Assembly: GCF_001945395.1 (NCBI RefSeq)
Contig: NZ_MSXV01000037.1
Span: 124,001 to 188,000 of the forward strand
DNA from: Pseudomonas sp. PA15(2017)
GTDB taxonomy: Bacteria > Pseudomonadota > Gammaproteobacteria > Pseudomonadales > Pseudomonadaceae
Reading direction: 5' to 3'
DNA length: 64,000 nt
A program made the translations under genes and the position numbers. Below the pieces are notes generated by a model. It had not been told where the DNA came from. It was given only the letters and a program-made list of their open reading frames with translations, and ran no database searches. This document shows positions 17,933 through 27,053 of this stretch, piece after piece. Position 1 is the first letter of the stretch. Each line of letters opens with the position of its first letter.

Positions 17933-19273
17933 ATGTTTTCACGGATCACGCTGCTGAGCGTCAATCTGGTTCAGCGCTTCCTGCCTTCTCCCTTCGTATT
18001 CGCCATGCTGCTGACCCTCGTGGTGCTGGCGCTGGGCATCTTCGCCACCGGCCAGAGCCTGCCGCAGATGGCCCAGCACTGGGGCGGCGGTTTCTGGAAC
18101 CTGTTGACCTTCACCATGCAGATGGCGCTGGTGCTGGTTACCGGTCATGCCCTGGCCAATGCGCCACCGGTGGCCCGGCTGCTGGATCGCCTGGCGCGCA
18201 TTCCCAGCACCCCAGGGCAAGCGATCGTGTTCGTCACCCTGGTGGCGATGGCCGCATCCTGGGTCAACTGGGGTTTCGGCCTGGTGGTCGGCGCCGTATT
18301 CGCGCGAGCGCTGGCGCGGCAGGTTCAGGGCGTGCATTACCCATTATTGGTGGCGGCTGCCTATTCGGGCTTTCTGGTCTGGCATGGCGGCCTGTCGGGC
18401 TCGGTGCCGTTGTCCCTGGCCACCGGTGGTGCGGATTTGCAACGTATCAGCGGCGGCGTGCTGACCGCTGCCATTGGCGTCGAGCACACGTTGTTCACCA
18501 CCCTCAACCTGACCATCATCGCCTTGCTGGTAATCGGCGCGCCGCTGCTCAACCGGGCGATGATGCCGCGCACGCCCACGGTGGCCGCGCCCGAGTTGTT
18601 GATCGACCCACCAGCGCCGGTCATTCCTCGCGACACCGGCGCCCAACGCCTGGACGACAGCCGCATCCTCGGCCTGCTGATCGTCGCCCTGGCGGCCATC
18701 TACTTCGTCTACCACTTCGCCAGCAACGGCTTCGGGCTGACCCTGAACCTGGTGATCGGCATGTTCCTGTTCGCCGGCTTGTTGCTGCATGGCTCGCCGG
18801 AGCGCTACGGGCGGGCGGTTCAGGACAGCGTCGGTGGCATCAGCGGGATCATCATCCAGTTCCCGTTCTACGCCGGGATCATGGGCATGATGGTCGGTGC
18901 CAACGCCGAGGGGCAGACGCTCGGCAAGCTGATCAGCGACCTGTTCATCGACTGGTCATCGGCCGAGACCTTTCCGCTGCTGACCTTCCTCAGTGCCGGG
19001 CTCTTGAACATGTTCATCCCGTCGGGCGGCGGCCAGTGGGCGGTGCAGGGACCGATCATGCTGCCGGCCGGTGAGGTGCTTGGCGTGGCGCCGGAGATCA
19101 CCGCCATGGCGATTGCCTGGGGCGACGCCTGGACCAACATGATCCAGCCGTTCTGGGCGCTGCCGCTGCTGGCCATTGCCGGCCTGGGCGCGCGGGACAT
19201 CATGGGCTACTGCCTGATCATGCTGCTGTATTCAGGCGTGGTGATTGGCGGGGCGTTCTACTTTCTGGTGTGA
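17933..19273 (+). CDS. Short-chain fatty acid permease (AtoE family)
   Basis: 446-residue inner-membrane protein with about 10-12 hydrophobic segments. The start MFSRITLLSVNLVQRFLPSP and motifs MAASWVNWGFGLVVGAVFAR, HGGLSGSVPLSLATGG and FIPSGGGQWAVQGPIMLPAG are those of the AtoE/TIGR00366 family, which takes up short-chain fatty acids such as acetoacetate or butyrate. No ato catabolic genes lie beside it, so the substrate is inferred from family only. The 249-base region in front, shared with divergent rimO, shows no clear operator. Confidence 0.9.
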   Translation: MFSRITLLSVNLVQRFLPSPFVFAMLLTLVVLALGIFATGQSLPQMAQHWGGGFWNLLTFTMQMALVLVTGHALANAPPVARLLDRLARIPSTPGQAIVFVTLVAMAASWVNWGFGLVVGAVFARALARQVQGVHYPLLVAAAYSGFLVWHGGLSGSVPLSLATGGADLQRISGGVLTAAIGVEHTLFTTLNLTIIALLVIGAPLLNRAMMPRTPTVAAPELLIDPPAPVIPRDTGAQRLDDSRILGLLIVALAAIYFVYHFASNGFGLTLNLVIGMFLFAGLLLHGSPERYGRAVQDSVGGISGIIIQFPFYAGIMGMMVGANAEGQTLGKLISDLFIDWSSAETFPLLTFLSAGLLNMFIPSGGGQWAVQGPIMLPAGEVLGVAPEITAMAIAWGDAWTNMIQPFWALPLLAIAGLGARDIMGYCLIMLLYSGVVIGGAFYFLV

Positions 19274-19311
19274 GCGAGGCGTGCTGCCGGCAGGCGCCGG
19301 CAGTACCGGAG

Positions 19312-20580
19312 TCACTGCGCCGCAGGCTGGCGCTTCTTGATCGCCGCGATCAGGCGTTCGGCCAGCGCCGGATAATCCTTGTCGTAGTGGTGGCCGCCAG
19401 GCAGCTCCAGCTTCTCGCCGACGCTCTGCTGCTGGGTGCAGCCGCTTTCCGGCGCCTCTTCGGTGCCGTACACGCACAGCACTTTCGCGGCGGGCAGCTT
19501 GACCAGCTCGGGGCCGGTGGCGGCTTCGTCGGCGTCCTTGCCCAGCCAGCCCTCGACCTGGATCTCGAAGGCGCCGCTACGCGCCAGGGCCAGCAGCAGC
19601 ACGGCATCGACCTGCTTTTTGTCGCTGTCGGGCAGACGGTTGTAGAGCGCCGGCATCACGTCGGCACCGAAGGAGTAGCCGATCAGCACGAAGCGCTTGG
19701 CGTGCCACTTTTCACGGTACTCGCGCATCATCTCGGAGAGGTCGCTGGCGGCCTGATCCGGGCTCTTGCGCTGCCAGAAGTAACGCAGGGTATCGACGCC
19801 GACCACCGGGTAGCCACGCTCGGCCATTTGCTCGGCCACGGCCTTGTCCAGATCGCGCCAGCCACCGTCACCGGAGTAGAACAGGCTGACCGTATCGCCG
19901 GGCGGCGTGGACGGCACCTCGACCACCGGCAGGTCATCGCTGGCGCCTTGCAGCAGGCGACGCACCTGGGCGATCAGCAGCGCCTTGGGCGCGGTGTCGT
20001 AGTCACCGATCAGGGTCTCGGCGTTGGCCTGCTCGCGTACGAAGCGGGCGCTGGCGTCATCCGGGTTATCGTTCCAGGCGGCCAGCCAGTGGCCATGGGC
20101 GCTGCCGGTTGGCGGCGGCGTGGCGCAATCGGGCTTTTCCAGGGAGAAGCCCACCGACAGCGCCTGGGCCTTGTCATCAGTCTGGGTGGCAAGCCAGCGC
20201 CAGGCGAGCATGGCGCTGCTTTCGCTGCCGGCGACCATGTTCGGCGGGCCGCCCAGTTGCGCGGCGGCGTCTTGCAGGGTCTTGGCTTGTGCGTCGCAGC
20301 TTTGCGCCTGAAGCGGGTATTGGCCGATCAGCGCGTGGTTGGATTGGGCCAGTTCCAGCAGTTCGGTTTCATCGAGCAACTGATCGTTCGGCAGCACCAC
20401 TAGCACGCGGCGCTGCACCTTGCCGCCCGGCGTGGCGACCTGCAGGTCAGCGCCGGACGCCAGCCCATGATGCGCCAGGCTGGCAGCGGCTGGAGGGCGC
20501 AGCCAGAGGTAGAGGCCGCCGGCAACCACTGCCAGCAGCAAGGCAAGGATCGGTAACAGACGTTTTGCAGTGCGGGTCAT
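19312..20580 (-). CDS. AcvB/VirJ-family aminoacyl-phosphatidylglycerol hydrolase
   Basis: 422-residue periplasmic alpha/beta hydrolase. The N-terminal membrane anchor or signal is at about residues 8-27 (LLPILALLLAVVAGGLYLWL). The VirJ domain in the C-terminal half has FYSGDGGWRDLDKAVAEQMA, a nucleophile elbow FVLIGYSFGADVMPALYNRL (GYSFGA) and the catalytic-His region LPGGHHYDKDY. Its start overlaps the mprF stop by one base (TGATG), so the two are translated together. In P. aeruginosa (PA0920-PA0919) and Agrobacterium, such pairs make and hydrolyse aminoacylated phosphatidylglycerol, tuning membrane charge. Confidence 0.9.
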   Translation of the reverse strand: MTRTAKRLLPILALLLAVVAGGLYLWLRPPAAASLAHHGLASGADLQVATPGGKVQRRVLVVLPNDQLLDETELLELAQSNHALIGQYPLQAQSCDAQAKTLQDAAAQLGGPPNMVAGSESSAMLAWRWLATQTDDKAQALSVGFSLEKPDCATPPPTGSAHGHWLAAWNDNPDDASARFVREQANAETLIGDYDTAPKALLIAQVRRLLQGASDDLPVVEVPSTPPGDTVSLFYSGDGGWRDLDKAVAEQMAERGYPVVGVDTLRYFWQRKSPDQAASDLSEMMREYREKWHAKRFVLIGYSFGADVMPALYNRLPDSDKKQVDAVLLLALARSGAFEIQVEGWLGKDADEAATGPELVKLPAAKVLCVYGTEEAPESGCTQQQSVGEKLELPGGHHYDKDYPALAERLIAAIKKRQPAAQ

Positions 20581-23210
20581 CAGCGTTTCACCAGTCCGGT
20601 AAAGCCGCCGGCGATCAGTGCGGCGGTGTCGGTCAGTGCCACCAGCGGGTCGAGCCCGGCCGGCACGGCCATGTAGCGCGGCTCCCAGTCAGGCTGGAAT
20701 TTGTCCTTGAAGCGGCGCAGGCCCTGGAAGTTGTAGAACGCCTCGCCACGCTTGAACACCAGCGCGCCGAGACGCTGTGCCAGGGGTGCCCCACGGCGCG
20801 GCTGCAGGCCCGAGAGCGGCACCATGCCGAGGCTGAAGCGGGCGAAGCCGGCGGCCTTGAAGTGCAGGATCAGGCCGAGCATGAGGAACTCCATGGTCAG
20901 CTTCGGCGCATCGGGCAGCACGCGCATCAGGTCGAGGGTGGCGAGGTCGCGGCTGTCGGTTTCCAGCAGGTTGGCGAAAGCCACGGCGCGGCCCTCGACC
21001 CGGGCGATGACGATGCGGAAGCGGTTCAGGTAGGCCGGATCGAAACGGCCGAGGGAGAAGCCTTTCTCGCGCATCTGCTTGCCGCCCAGCCAGGCATCGG
21101 AGATGGCGCGCAGCTCGTCGAACGGCGCCTGACCGGGCTCATGGAATTCCAGCACCAGGCCGTCGCGCTGGCCGCGGTTCCAGGTGTAGCGCAGGTCTTT
21201 CATGGCCTTGCCGGTGCTTTCCAGCTCGAAGCGGTTGAGATCGACCCGCGCCTCCTCGCCGAGCTTGATGGCGGTCAGGCCGATGTCCATGTACAGCGGC
21301 AGGTTGTCGGCGCGCACCTGATAGAACACCGGGCGGGTGTGGTGGCGGTCGCACAGGTCGCGGAACTGCCACACCAGTTCGCCGCGCCGTTGCGTGGTGC
21401 CGATGGGATCGAACAGCGCGACCATGCTGCGAGCGCGGCGCGAGTACATCAGAAAGGCGTCGCCTTCAGGGTGCACCAGCAGGGCCTTGTCGCCAGTGAG
21501 CGCCAAGCCGCCATCGGCCTGGTCGGAGGCCTTGACGATCCGTGCAGCGCGGTCCAGCTCCTCGCTGTTCGGCAGGGTGATGGCCGGTGGCGCGGCGCGC
21601 AGCAGCCAGGCCAGGAACACCACGCCAAGCATCAGTACGCAGCCCAGCGCGGCACGCAGGCCACGCGGCGCATCGGCATTTACCGCGAATTGCCACCACA
21701 GCTGGTTTTCATAGGGCACGTCCTGGTAGGCGAAGAACAGCAGCCAGATCGACGCACCGAGCACGCAGGCGCTGGCCGCCAGGTGCCAGGGCGAGAGGGG
21801 CAGCTCCATCAGCCGGCTGGGGCGGTAGAAGTAGGGGCGAAACAGCGCCAGCAGGCCGGCGGTGATACTCAGCAGCAGTGCTTCTTCCCAATCGAAGCCC
21901 TTGAGCAGCGACAGGATCGCGCCGGTCACCAGCAAGCCCAGGGTCATCGCCCAGGCCGCTGACAGGCGGCGGCGCAAGCCTTGAGCGAGCAGCAGGCACA
22001 ACAGGCCGATCAGGCTGGCGCCGAAGTGCGAGGCGTCGATCAGCCGGTGCGGTATGAGGAAGTCGAGAATCTCCAGCCGCTCGTCCAGGCTCGGTGTAGC
22101 GCCTGAGAACAGCAGCACCATACCGGAGATGAATACCAGCAGCGCGAGGATCGGCGCGGCCAGGCCACTGGCAGCGCGGATCGCCTGGCGGGCGTTGATC
22201 AGCCGGCGCAGCTCCATGGCCAGCAGCAGCAGGCAGGCCACCAGCAGCGGCAGTATGATATAGATGAGGCGATAGAGCAGCAGTGCAGCCGCCAGGGGCG
22301 CAGCGCCCAGCTCGCTGGCAAAGGCGGCCAGCAGCACTGCCTCGAACACCCCGACGCCGCCCGGCACGTGGCTGAGCACGCCGGCGGCCAGGGCCAGCAG
22401 GTAGACGAGCAGGAAAGTGGTGAACGGCGGTGCCTCGGGCAGCAGCATATACAGCACGCCGGCTGCAGCGCTGACGTCCACCAGGGTGATCAATACTTGC
22501 AGCAGGGTCAGGCGTGCGCCCGGCATGCGCAGCAGGTGGCGGCTCACGCGCACCGCCACGCAATCGGCGTTCGGGCGTTCGCCCAGGCGCGCGCGATGCA
22601 GCATCAGCAGCAGGCCCGCACCGAGTGCCAGCAGCATCAGGCTGATGACGATCAGGATCGGTTGCGGCAGGCGCAGCGCGGCGGACGCGTCGGCGGGGTC
22701 CGCCAGTGCCGCCAGGGCGGCGAGAATCGGCAGTACGCAGCCCAGCGACAGGCTGGCGAACACCGTCATGCGGGCGATTTCCACGCCGCCGATGCCGTGG
22801 CGGGCATACAGTCGGTAGCGGATGGAGCCGCCGGAGAGCATCGACAGGCCCACGGCGTTGCCGATGGCGAACGCGCAGAAACCGCCAGTGGCCAAGGTAC
22901 GGCCGGGCAGGCTGACGCCGGCATAGCGGCTGGCCGACCACTCGTAGCCGAGCAAGGCGATGAAACCGATGACGGTCAGGCCCACGGCACCGAACAGGTT
23001 CGCGGTCGGTACCGCCAGGATGGAGGCATGCAGCGCGCTGGGGTCCAGTTCATCGAGCAGGTGGCGGCAGGCCAGTAGCGCGATGACGAACAGCGCCAGG
23101 GCGACAGTCAAGCCCAGCGGCTGGCGGTAGCGATCCAGGCGTTGGCGCCAGAGCAGAAGTTGAGATTTGGGCAGAGAGGGTGGGGCAGTAGCGTCGGAGC
23201 TGGCGCGCAT
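20580..23210 (-). CDS. mprF: Aminoacyl-phosphatidylglycerol synthase/flippase MprF
   Basis: 876-residue membrane protein. The N-terminal two thirds hold about 14 hydrophobic segments (flippase domain; FCAFAIGNAVGLSMLSGGSI, YLLALAAGVLSHVPGGVGVF). The C-terminal soluble DUF2156 synthase domain starts near residue 540 (LTGDKALLVHPEGDAFLMYS, VALFDPIG, LEFHEPGQAPFDELRAISD, FSLGRFDPAYL, FSLGMVPLSGL). It transfers an amino acid from tRNA to phosphatidylglycerol and flips the lipid, lowering sensitivity to cationic peptides. Whether the amino acid is Ala (as in P. aeruginosa) or Lys cannot be told here. Operon with acvB downstream. Confidence 0.95.
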   Translation of the reverse strand: MRASSDATAPPSLPKSQLLLWRQRLDRYRQPLGLTVALALFVIALLACRHLLDELDPSALHASILAVPTANLFGAVGLTVIGFIALLGYEWSASRYAGVSLPGRTLATGGFCAFAIGNAVGLSMLSGGSIRYRLYARHGIGGVEIARMTVFASLSLGCVLPILAALAALADPADASAALRLPQPILIVISLMLLALGAGLLLMLHRARLGERPNADCVAVRVSRHLLRMPGARLTLLQVLITLVDVSAAAGVLYMLLPEAPPFTTFLLVYLLALAAGVLSHVPGGVGVFEAVLLAAFASELGAAPLAAALLLYRLIYIILPLLVACLLLLAMELRRLINARQAIRAASGLAAPILALLVFISGMVLLFSGATPSLDERLEILDFLIPHRLIDASHFGASLIGLLCLLLAQGLRRRLSAAWAMTLGLLVTGAILSLLKGFDWEEALLLSITAGLLALFRPYFYRPSRLMELPLSPWHLAASACVLGASIWLLFFAYQDVPYENQLWWQFAVNADAPRGLRAALGCVLMLGVVFLAWLLRAAPPAITLPNSEELDRAARIVKASDQADGGLALTGDKALLVHPEGDAFLMYSRRARSMVALFDPIGTTQRRGELVWQFRDLCDRHHTRPVFYQVRADNLPLYMDIGLTAIKLGEEARVDLNRFELESTGKAMKDLRYTWNRGQRDGLVLEFHEPGQAPFDELRAISDAWLGGKQMREKGFSLGRFDPAYLNRFRIVIARVEGRAVAFANLLETDSRDLATLDLMRVLPDAPKLTMEFLMLGLILHFKAAGFARFSLGMVPLSGLQPRRGAPLAQRLGALVFKRGEAFYNFQGLRRFKDKFQPDWEPRYMAVPAGLDPLVALTDTAALIAGGFTGLVKR

Positions 23211-23385
23211 CGGATACCTCTTGGGCAGTGCGGCTCAGATTGAAGGACGGAATCCAAGTTCCATTTTGTATCAAGCAATGTATGAGCTTGAGCGAACCGC
23301 TTCAAGGTGTCTATGGCAGGCGCCTGGAAAGATTAGTCCATCAGCGTGGGGCGTGTAGGGAGGCGAGCTTTTCAGCGCCCATAAA

Positions 23386-23417
23386 CAAAAGCCCCGACAG
23401 CGAACTGTCAGGGCTTT
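23386..23417 (-). terminator. Terminator after initiator tRNA copy 1
   Basis: On the minus strand GCCCTGACAG TTCG CTGTCGGGGC then TTTTGTTT: a 10-base stem with one G-T pair and a T-run, starting 15 bases after the tRNA 3' end. Confidence 0.85.
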
Positions 23418-23428
23418 CGTTTCGAAGG

Positions 23429-23505
<77 letters not shown>

Positions 23506-23511
23506 GCGGCC

Positions 23512-23539
23512 ATTCTATACAGGATGAGGCTTGTGTCAA
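23512..23539 (-). promoter_or_regulatory. Sigma-70 promoter of tRNA-fMet copy 1
   Basis: Minus-strand TTGACA (23534-23539), a 16-base spacer and TAGAAT (23512-23517), six bases upstream of the tRNA 5' end. Confidence 0.75.
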
Positions 23540-23580
23540 TCGATTTCTGCTTTTTAATCAATTAGTTAAATCAAGGAAGC

Positions 23581-23617
23581 AGAAAAACAAAAAGGCCACT
23601 CGATTGAGTGGCCTTTT
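23581..23617 (-). terminator. Terminator after initiator tRNA copy 2
   Basis: On the minus strand AAAGGCCACTC AATC GAGTGGCCTTT followed by TTGTTTTTC, a strong stem with a T-rich tail, just past the tRNA 3' end at 23626. Confidence 0.88.
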
Positions 23618-23625
23618 TGAGTATC

Positions 23626-23702
<77 letters not shown>

Positions 23703-23708
23703 GCGGCC

Positions 23709-23736
23709 ATTTTATACAGGATGAAGCTTGTGTCAA
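23709..23736 (-). promoter_or_regulatory. Sigma-70 promoter of tRNA-fMet copy 2
   Basis: Minus-strand TTGACA (23731-23736), a 16-base spacer and TAAAAT (23709-23714), at the same offset from the tRNA as in copy 1. Confidence 0.75.
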
Positions 23737-23778
23737 TCGATTTCTGCTTTTTAATCAATTAGTTAAATCAAGGAAGCA

Positions 23779-23813
23779 GAAAAACAAAAAGGCCACTCGA
23801 TTGAGTGGCCTTT
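23779..23813 (-). terminator. Terminator after initiator tRNA copy 3
   Basis: The same GGCCACTC/GAGTGGCC stem and TTTTTGTTTTTCTG tail as after copy 2, with one base change at the stem foot (AGAAAGG instead of AAAAAGG). Confidence 0.87.
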
Positions 23814-23822
23814 CTGAGTATC

Positions 23823-23899
<77 letters not shown>

Positions 23900-23905
23900 G
23901 TCGCC

Positions 23906-23933
23906 ATTCTATTCATCTGAGACCTGCTGTCAA
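23906..23933 (-). promoter_or_regulatory. Sigma-70 promoter of tRNA-fMet copy 3
   Basis: Minus-strand TTGACA (23928-23933), a 16-base spacer and TAGAAT (23906-23911). The spacer sequence is unrelated to the other copies, but the hexamers and spacing are kept. Confidence 0.75.
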
Positions 23934-24092
23934 CGCTTATCTGGGAAAAACGTTTTACCGTCAATTGGTTAGCGATTCGAATCGTACATTTTAAAGTGCT
24001 CGAGGCCCTGCCGCACGGGCGTCTCAGGCGGTTTTGTGGCGTTTTCATGACGGGCTCTGGTAACGATGAATGGCAAGCCATGGGCTGGAAGG

Positions 24093-24108
24093 CTGTTCTT
24101 ATATACAG
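24093..24108. promoter_or_regulatory. LexA (SOS) box of dinB
   Basis: CTGTTCTTATATACAG fits the LexA consensus CTGT-N8-ACAG exactly. It lies 64-79 bases upstream of the dinB start, so SOS induction of dinB is expected. Confidence 0.88.
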
Positions 24109-24171
24109 TAAGGTGCGCTTTCTATCCTTTCTCGCCGACCGCGCCCGCGGTCGGCTGGCTCTCTCAGGTCT

Positions 24172-25242
24172 ATGGCGCAGCGAAAGATCATCCACGTAGA
24201 TTGCGATGCCTTCTATGCGTCGGTCGAAATGCGCGACAACCCGGCGCTGGCCGACAAGCCCATGGCCGTCGGTGGCTCGGCGGATCGGCGCGGGGTGATC
24301 GCCACCTGCAATTACGAGGCGCGGGCCTACGGTGTGCGCTCGGCCATGGCCTCGGGGCATGCGCTGAAGCTGTGCCCGGACCTGCTGATCGTCAAGCCGC
24401 GTTTCGACGTTTACCGCGCCGTATCTCGGGAAATACACGGGATCTTTCGCGATTACACCGACCAGATCGAGCCGTTGTCGCTCGACGAAGCCTTTCTCGA
24501 TGTCTCCAATTGCGAGCACTTCGGTGGCAGCGCCACGCGGATCGCCCAGGACATCCGCCGGCGCGTGTCCAGCGATCTGCACATCACCGTGTCCGCCGGG
24601 GTGGCGCCCAACAAGTTCCTGGCCAAGATCGCCAGCGACTGGCGCAAGCCCAACGGCATCTTCGTGATCACCCCGGATCAGGTCGAGGATTTCGTCGCCG
24701 AGCTGCCGGTCAACAAACTCCATGGGGTCGGCAAGGTCACCGCGGACAAGCTCACCCGCCTGGGCATACGCACGTGCCGTGATTTGCGCGAGTGGAACAA
24801 GCTGCGCCTGGTGCGCGAGTTCGGCAGCTTCGGTGAGCGGCTGTGGAACCTGGCCCATGGTATCGACGAGCGTATCGTGCAGACCGACAGCCGTCGCCAG
24901 TCGATGAGCGTGGAGAACACTTACGATCAGGACCTGCCAGACCTCGACGCCTGCCTGGCGCAACTGCCGGCGTTGCTGGAAGAACTGGAACGACGCATGA
25001 CGCGCCTGGATGGCAGCTATCGGGCGGGCAAGCCCTTCGTCAAGGTCAAGTTCCACGACTTCACCCAGACCACCATGGAACAGGCCGGCGCTGGGCGCGA
25101 CCTGGAGAGTTACCGGGTACTGATGACCAGCGCCCATGCGCGCGGTAACAAGCCGGTGCGGCTGCTCGGCGTTGGCTTACGTTTGCAGGACCTGCGCGGC
25201 AAGCATGAACAGCTGGATCTGTTCACCACGCCCGAATCATAG
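24172..25242 (+). CDS. dinB: DNA polymerase IV
   Basis: 356-residue Y-family polymerase for error-prone translesion synthesis. Catalytic carboxylates are visible in IIHVDCDAFYASVE (palm, residues 6-19) and PLSLDEAFLDVS. The NYEARAYGVRSAM finger motif, the HhH-type thumb region (LHGVGKVTADKLTRLGIRTC) and the little-finger domain follow. It ends in HEQLDLFTT, a beta-clamp-binding motif (QLDLF). The LexA box upstream explains its SOS control. Confidence 0.97.
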   Translation: MAQRKIIHVDCDAFYASVEMRDNPALADKPMAVGGSADRRGVIATCNYEARAYGVRSAMASGHALKLCPDLLIVKPRFDVYRAVSREIHGIFRDYTDQIEPLSLDEAFLDVSNCEHFGGSATRIAQDIRRRVSSDLHITVSAGVAPNKFLAKIASDWRKPNGIFVITPDQVEDFVAELPVNKLHGVGKVTADKLTRLGIRTCRDLREWNKLRLVREFGSFGERLWNLAHGIDERIVQTDSRRQSMSVENTYDQDLPDLDACLAQLPALLEELERRMTRLDGSYRAGKPFVKVKFHDFTQTTMEQAGAGRDLESYRVLMTSAHARGNKPVRLLGVGLRLQDLRGKHEQLDLFTTPES

Positions 25243-25291
25243 GAACCGGCATGGCAGGCGAGTGGGGCCGCCCGTCCGCCATAGCGCGTTT

Positions 25292-25693
25292 TTATTCGTC
25301 AGGCCACAACCGGATCGGTTTGCCGCTGGCCGGCCACAGGCGCAGCTGGTCGATCGGCGAAACGTCCCAGCGTTCGATGGTCGCGAGGCTCTGCAGGAAG
25401 CGGTTTTCCTGCTCCATCAATGCCGGTGCGCACATTTTTCGGGTACTGCCGGCGTCGCTGAAGGTCAACTTGTCGCCGTCACGCTGATAGCTGGCGAACC
25501 AGTGGTTGCAGCCGGCGTTGCCGTAGGCGCGGCCATCTTCGCCGAGGATGATGGTCAGGTGACTGTTGTCGATCAGCGGGCGTTCGCCGATCCATTCCAC
25601 GCTGTAGGTGCGCTCGGGTTCCAGTTGCACCGGTTTGCCGGCGCAGCCAGCCAAGGCTGCGGCGAGCAGGCCCAAGGCGAGAAGCGGTTTCAT
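25292..25693 (-). CDS. META-domain (HslJ-like) lipoprotein
   Basis: 133-residue lipoprotein. The start at 25693 (MKPLLALGLLAAALAGCAGK) has a lipobox LAGC with acylated Cys17. The META/HslJ-type domain follows (YSVEWIGERPLIDNSHLTII, GEDGRAYGNAGCNHWFASYQ, STRKMCAPALMEQENRFLQS). Its start overlaps the upstream gene's stop (TGATG), so the two are translationally coupled. HslJ relatives are linked to stress or antibiotic resistance, but a biochemical role is not established. Confidence 0.85.
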   Translation of the reverse strand: MKPLLALGLLAAALAGCAGKPVQLEPERTYSVEWIGERPLIDNSHLTIILGEDGRAYGNAGCNHWFASYQRDGDKLTFSDAGSTRKMCAPALMEQENRFLQSLATIERWDVSPIDQLRLWPASGKPIRLWPDE

Positions 25694-26130
25694 CAGGCCT
25701 CCTTGGTCAGGCACGCAGGGCAGAGGTGATTGTCCTGCTGTTTGCGCCAGCCGAGTTCGGCCAGGCGTGCATCGGCGGCGGGTGCCTGGGCCTTCTTGCC
25801 CAGCGCGCTGTCTACCGCGAATTCGAAGTCCAGCTGCTTGCCGCAGCTGTCGCAGGTGACCTGCCAATTGAAGATCGACAGCTCGGTGAACGCCGGCCCG
25901 TGGGCGACGGCGACCCATTGGCCGGGCGGATTGATCAGATGACGGACCTTGTCGACCTGCAGGCGCATGCTCAGGTCGCGGCTGCCCTTGAGGCTGACGA
26001 CCAGGGTGTCGTTGCCCTTGATCGAGCCGCCGTTACCGGTGACCTGATAGCGTCCGGGGGCCAGGGCACGGCACTCGATCAGGGTGTGTTCGGGGTTGAG
26101 CAGGTTGTAGCGAAAATCGTGTTCGGCCAT
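25693..26130 (-). CDS. Conserved protein with paired CxxC motifs (probable zinc ribbon)
   Basis: 145 residues from the start at 26130 (MAEHDFRYNL), chosen for the GGAGGA site 5 bases upstream. No named domain recognised. Two CxxC pairs, CDSC at about residue 93 and CPAC near the C-terminus (NHLCPACLTKEA), could bind one zinc. The N-terminal 90 residues are beta-rich and hydrophilic with no signal peptide. Coupled to the META lipoprotein downstream by a one-base overlap, so the two probably work together. Confidence 0.75.
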   Translation of the reverse strand: MAEHDFRYNLLNPEHTLIECRALAPGRYQVTGNGGSIKGNDTLVVSLKGSRDLSMRLQVDKVRHLINPPGQWVAVAHGPAFTELSIFNWQVTCDSCGKQLDFEFAVDSALGKKAQAPAADARLAELGWRKQQDNHLCPACLTKEA

Positions 26131-26224
26131 GGGTCCTCCGGGTGAGGAGGGCATACTAACAGGCCGCGACCGAGGCGGGCGGGGTGGCGACGCTTGGGGC
26201 TAGCCCGGCGTCGCGTCGAGATAG

Positions 26225-26446
26225 CTAAAACCTGTTCAGAATCCTTACGTACAGGTTCGTCGATTTTGGCAGCTAAGTGGTGGGAACGGCCGTTCGCCGA
26301 TTCACTGTGGGAGCGGGCGGGGACGCCAAGTTTATGCGCGCGAAGAATCGCGGGCATGGCCCGCTCCCACAGGTAATGCATCGATGTCCGCTTTTGCCTT
26401 GCAGCAGCCTTTTGATGTCGCCAAAAAAATCGTGAACAGATTCTTA
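26225..26446. repeat. REP-containing repeat element with terminal inverted repeats, copy 3
   Basis: The same element as at 9118-9325. The left end AAACCTGTTCAGAAT and right end, read inward, GAATCTGTTCACGAT form inverted termini. Shell blocks CAGGTTCGTCG, AGCTAAGTGG and TGCCTTGCAGC are shared. The central hairpin uses TGTGGGAGCGGGC (26307-26319) and GCCCGCTCCCACA, but the inner REP is inverted relative to copy 1. The right terminus contains the TAA stop of the heme oxygenase gene. Together with about 90 bases of unremarkable sequence this fills the gap in front of the CxxC gene. Confidence 0.65.
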
Positions 26447-27053
26447 GATGGTGGGAAACAGTTCGCGCAGGGCCGCGCGGTAAAAATCGAATGCCGCTAC
26501 CGCGCCGCTGACGGCTTCTTCACGCTGGCTTTCGCTGAGTTCCAGGCCATCGAGCAGGGCGACGAACTGGCGCCAGTGCAGGCCCCGGCCGTCCGGGTGA
26601 GCCGCCAGGTGGCGAGCGCCGTTTTCGCCATTCAGGCCGATCTGCTGGGTTTCCTTGAACAGAAACGCAGCGCCCAGGTTGGAGCCTTCGCTGCAGTACA
26701 GCCAGCCCAGCGCGGCGTGCGTGCTGGGGGGCGCAACGGCAGGCGGCGTCGGCGGCAGTGGCAGGCCCAGATCCGTGATGTCGGCGCGCACCGCCTCGAA
26801 ACGAGGCAGCTCGCTCAGGCCCGGTAGCAGGCGATTGAGTTCGATATCGTCGTATAGCGCATCAATCGAACCATGAAACCGGTGCTGCAGACGCAGAAAG
26901 TAATCGTAACGCTGCAGGCTCTCGAAAGGTCGAGACTGCATGATCAGTGTATCGACACTGTCGTGATCACGGCGGGTGCCGGCTTTCAAGCGCTTGCTCA
27001 GTGGCAGCTGCGCAGGCGACGTCATCTGCAGGGTTGCCGCATGTGCCTCGAAA

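Noticed and set aside
19274..19311. CTGCCGG/CCGGCAG dyad between convergent genes as a terminator
   Set aside because: Only a 7-base stem and no T-run on either strand.
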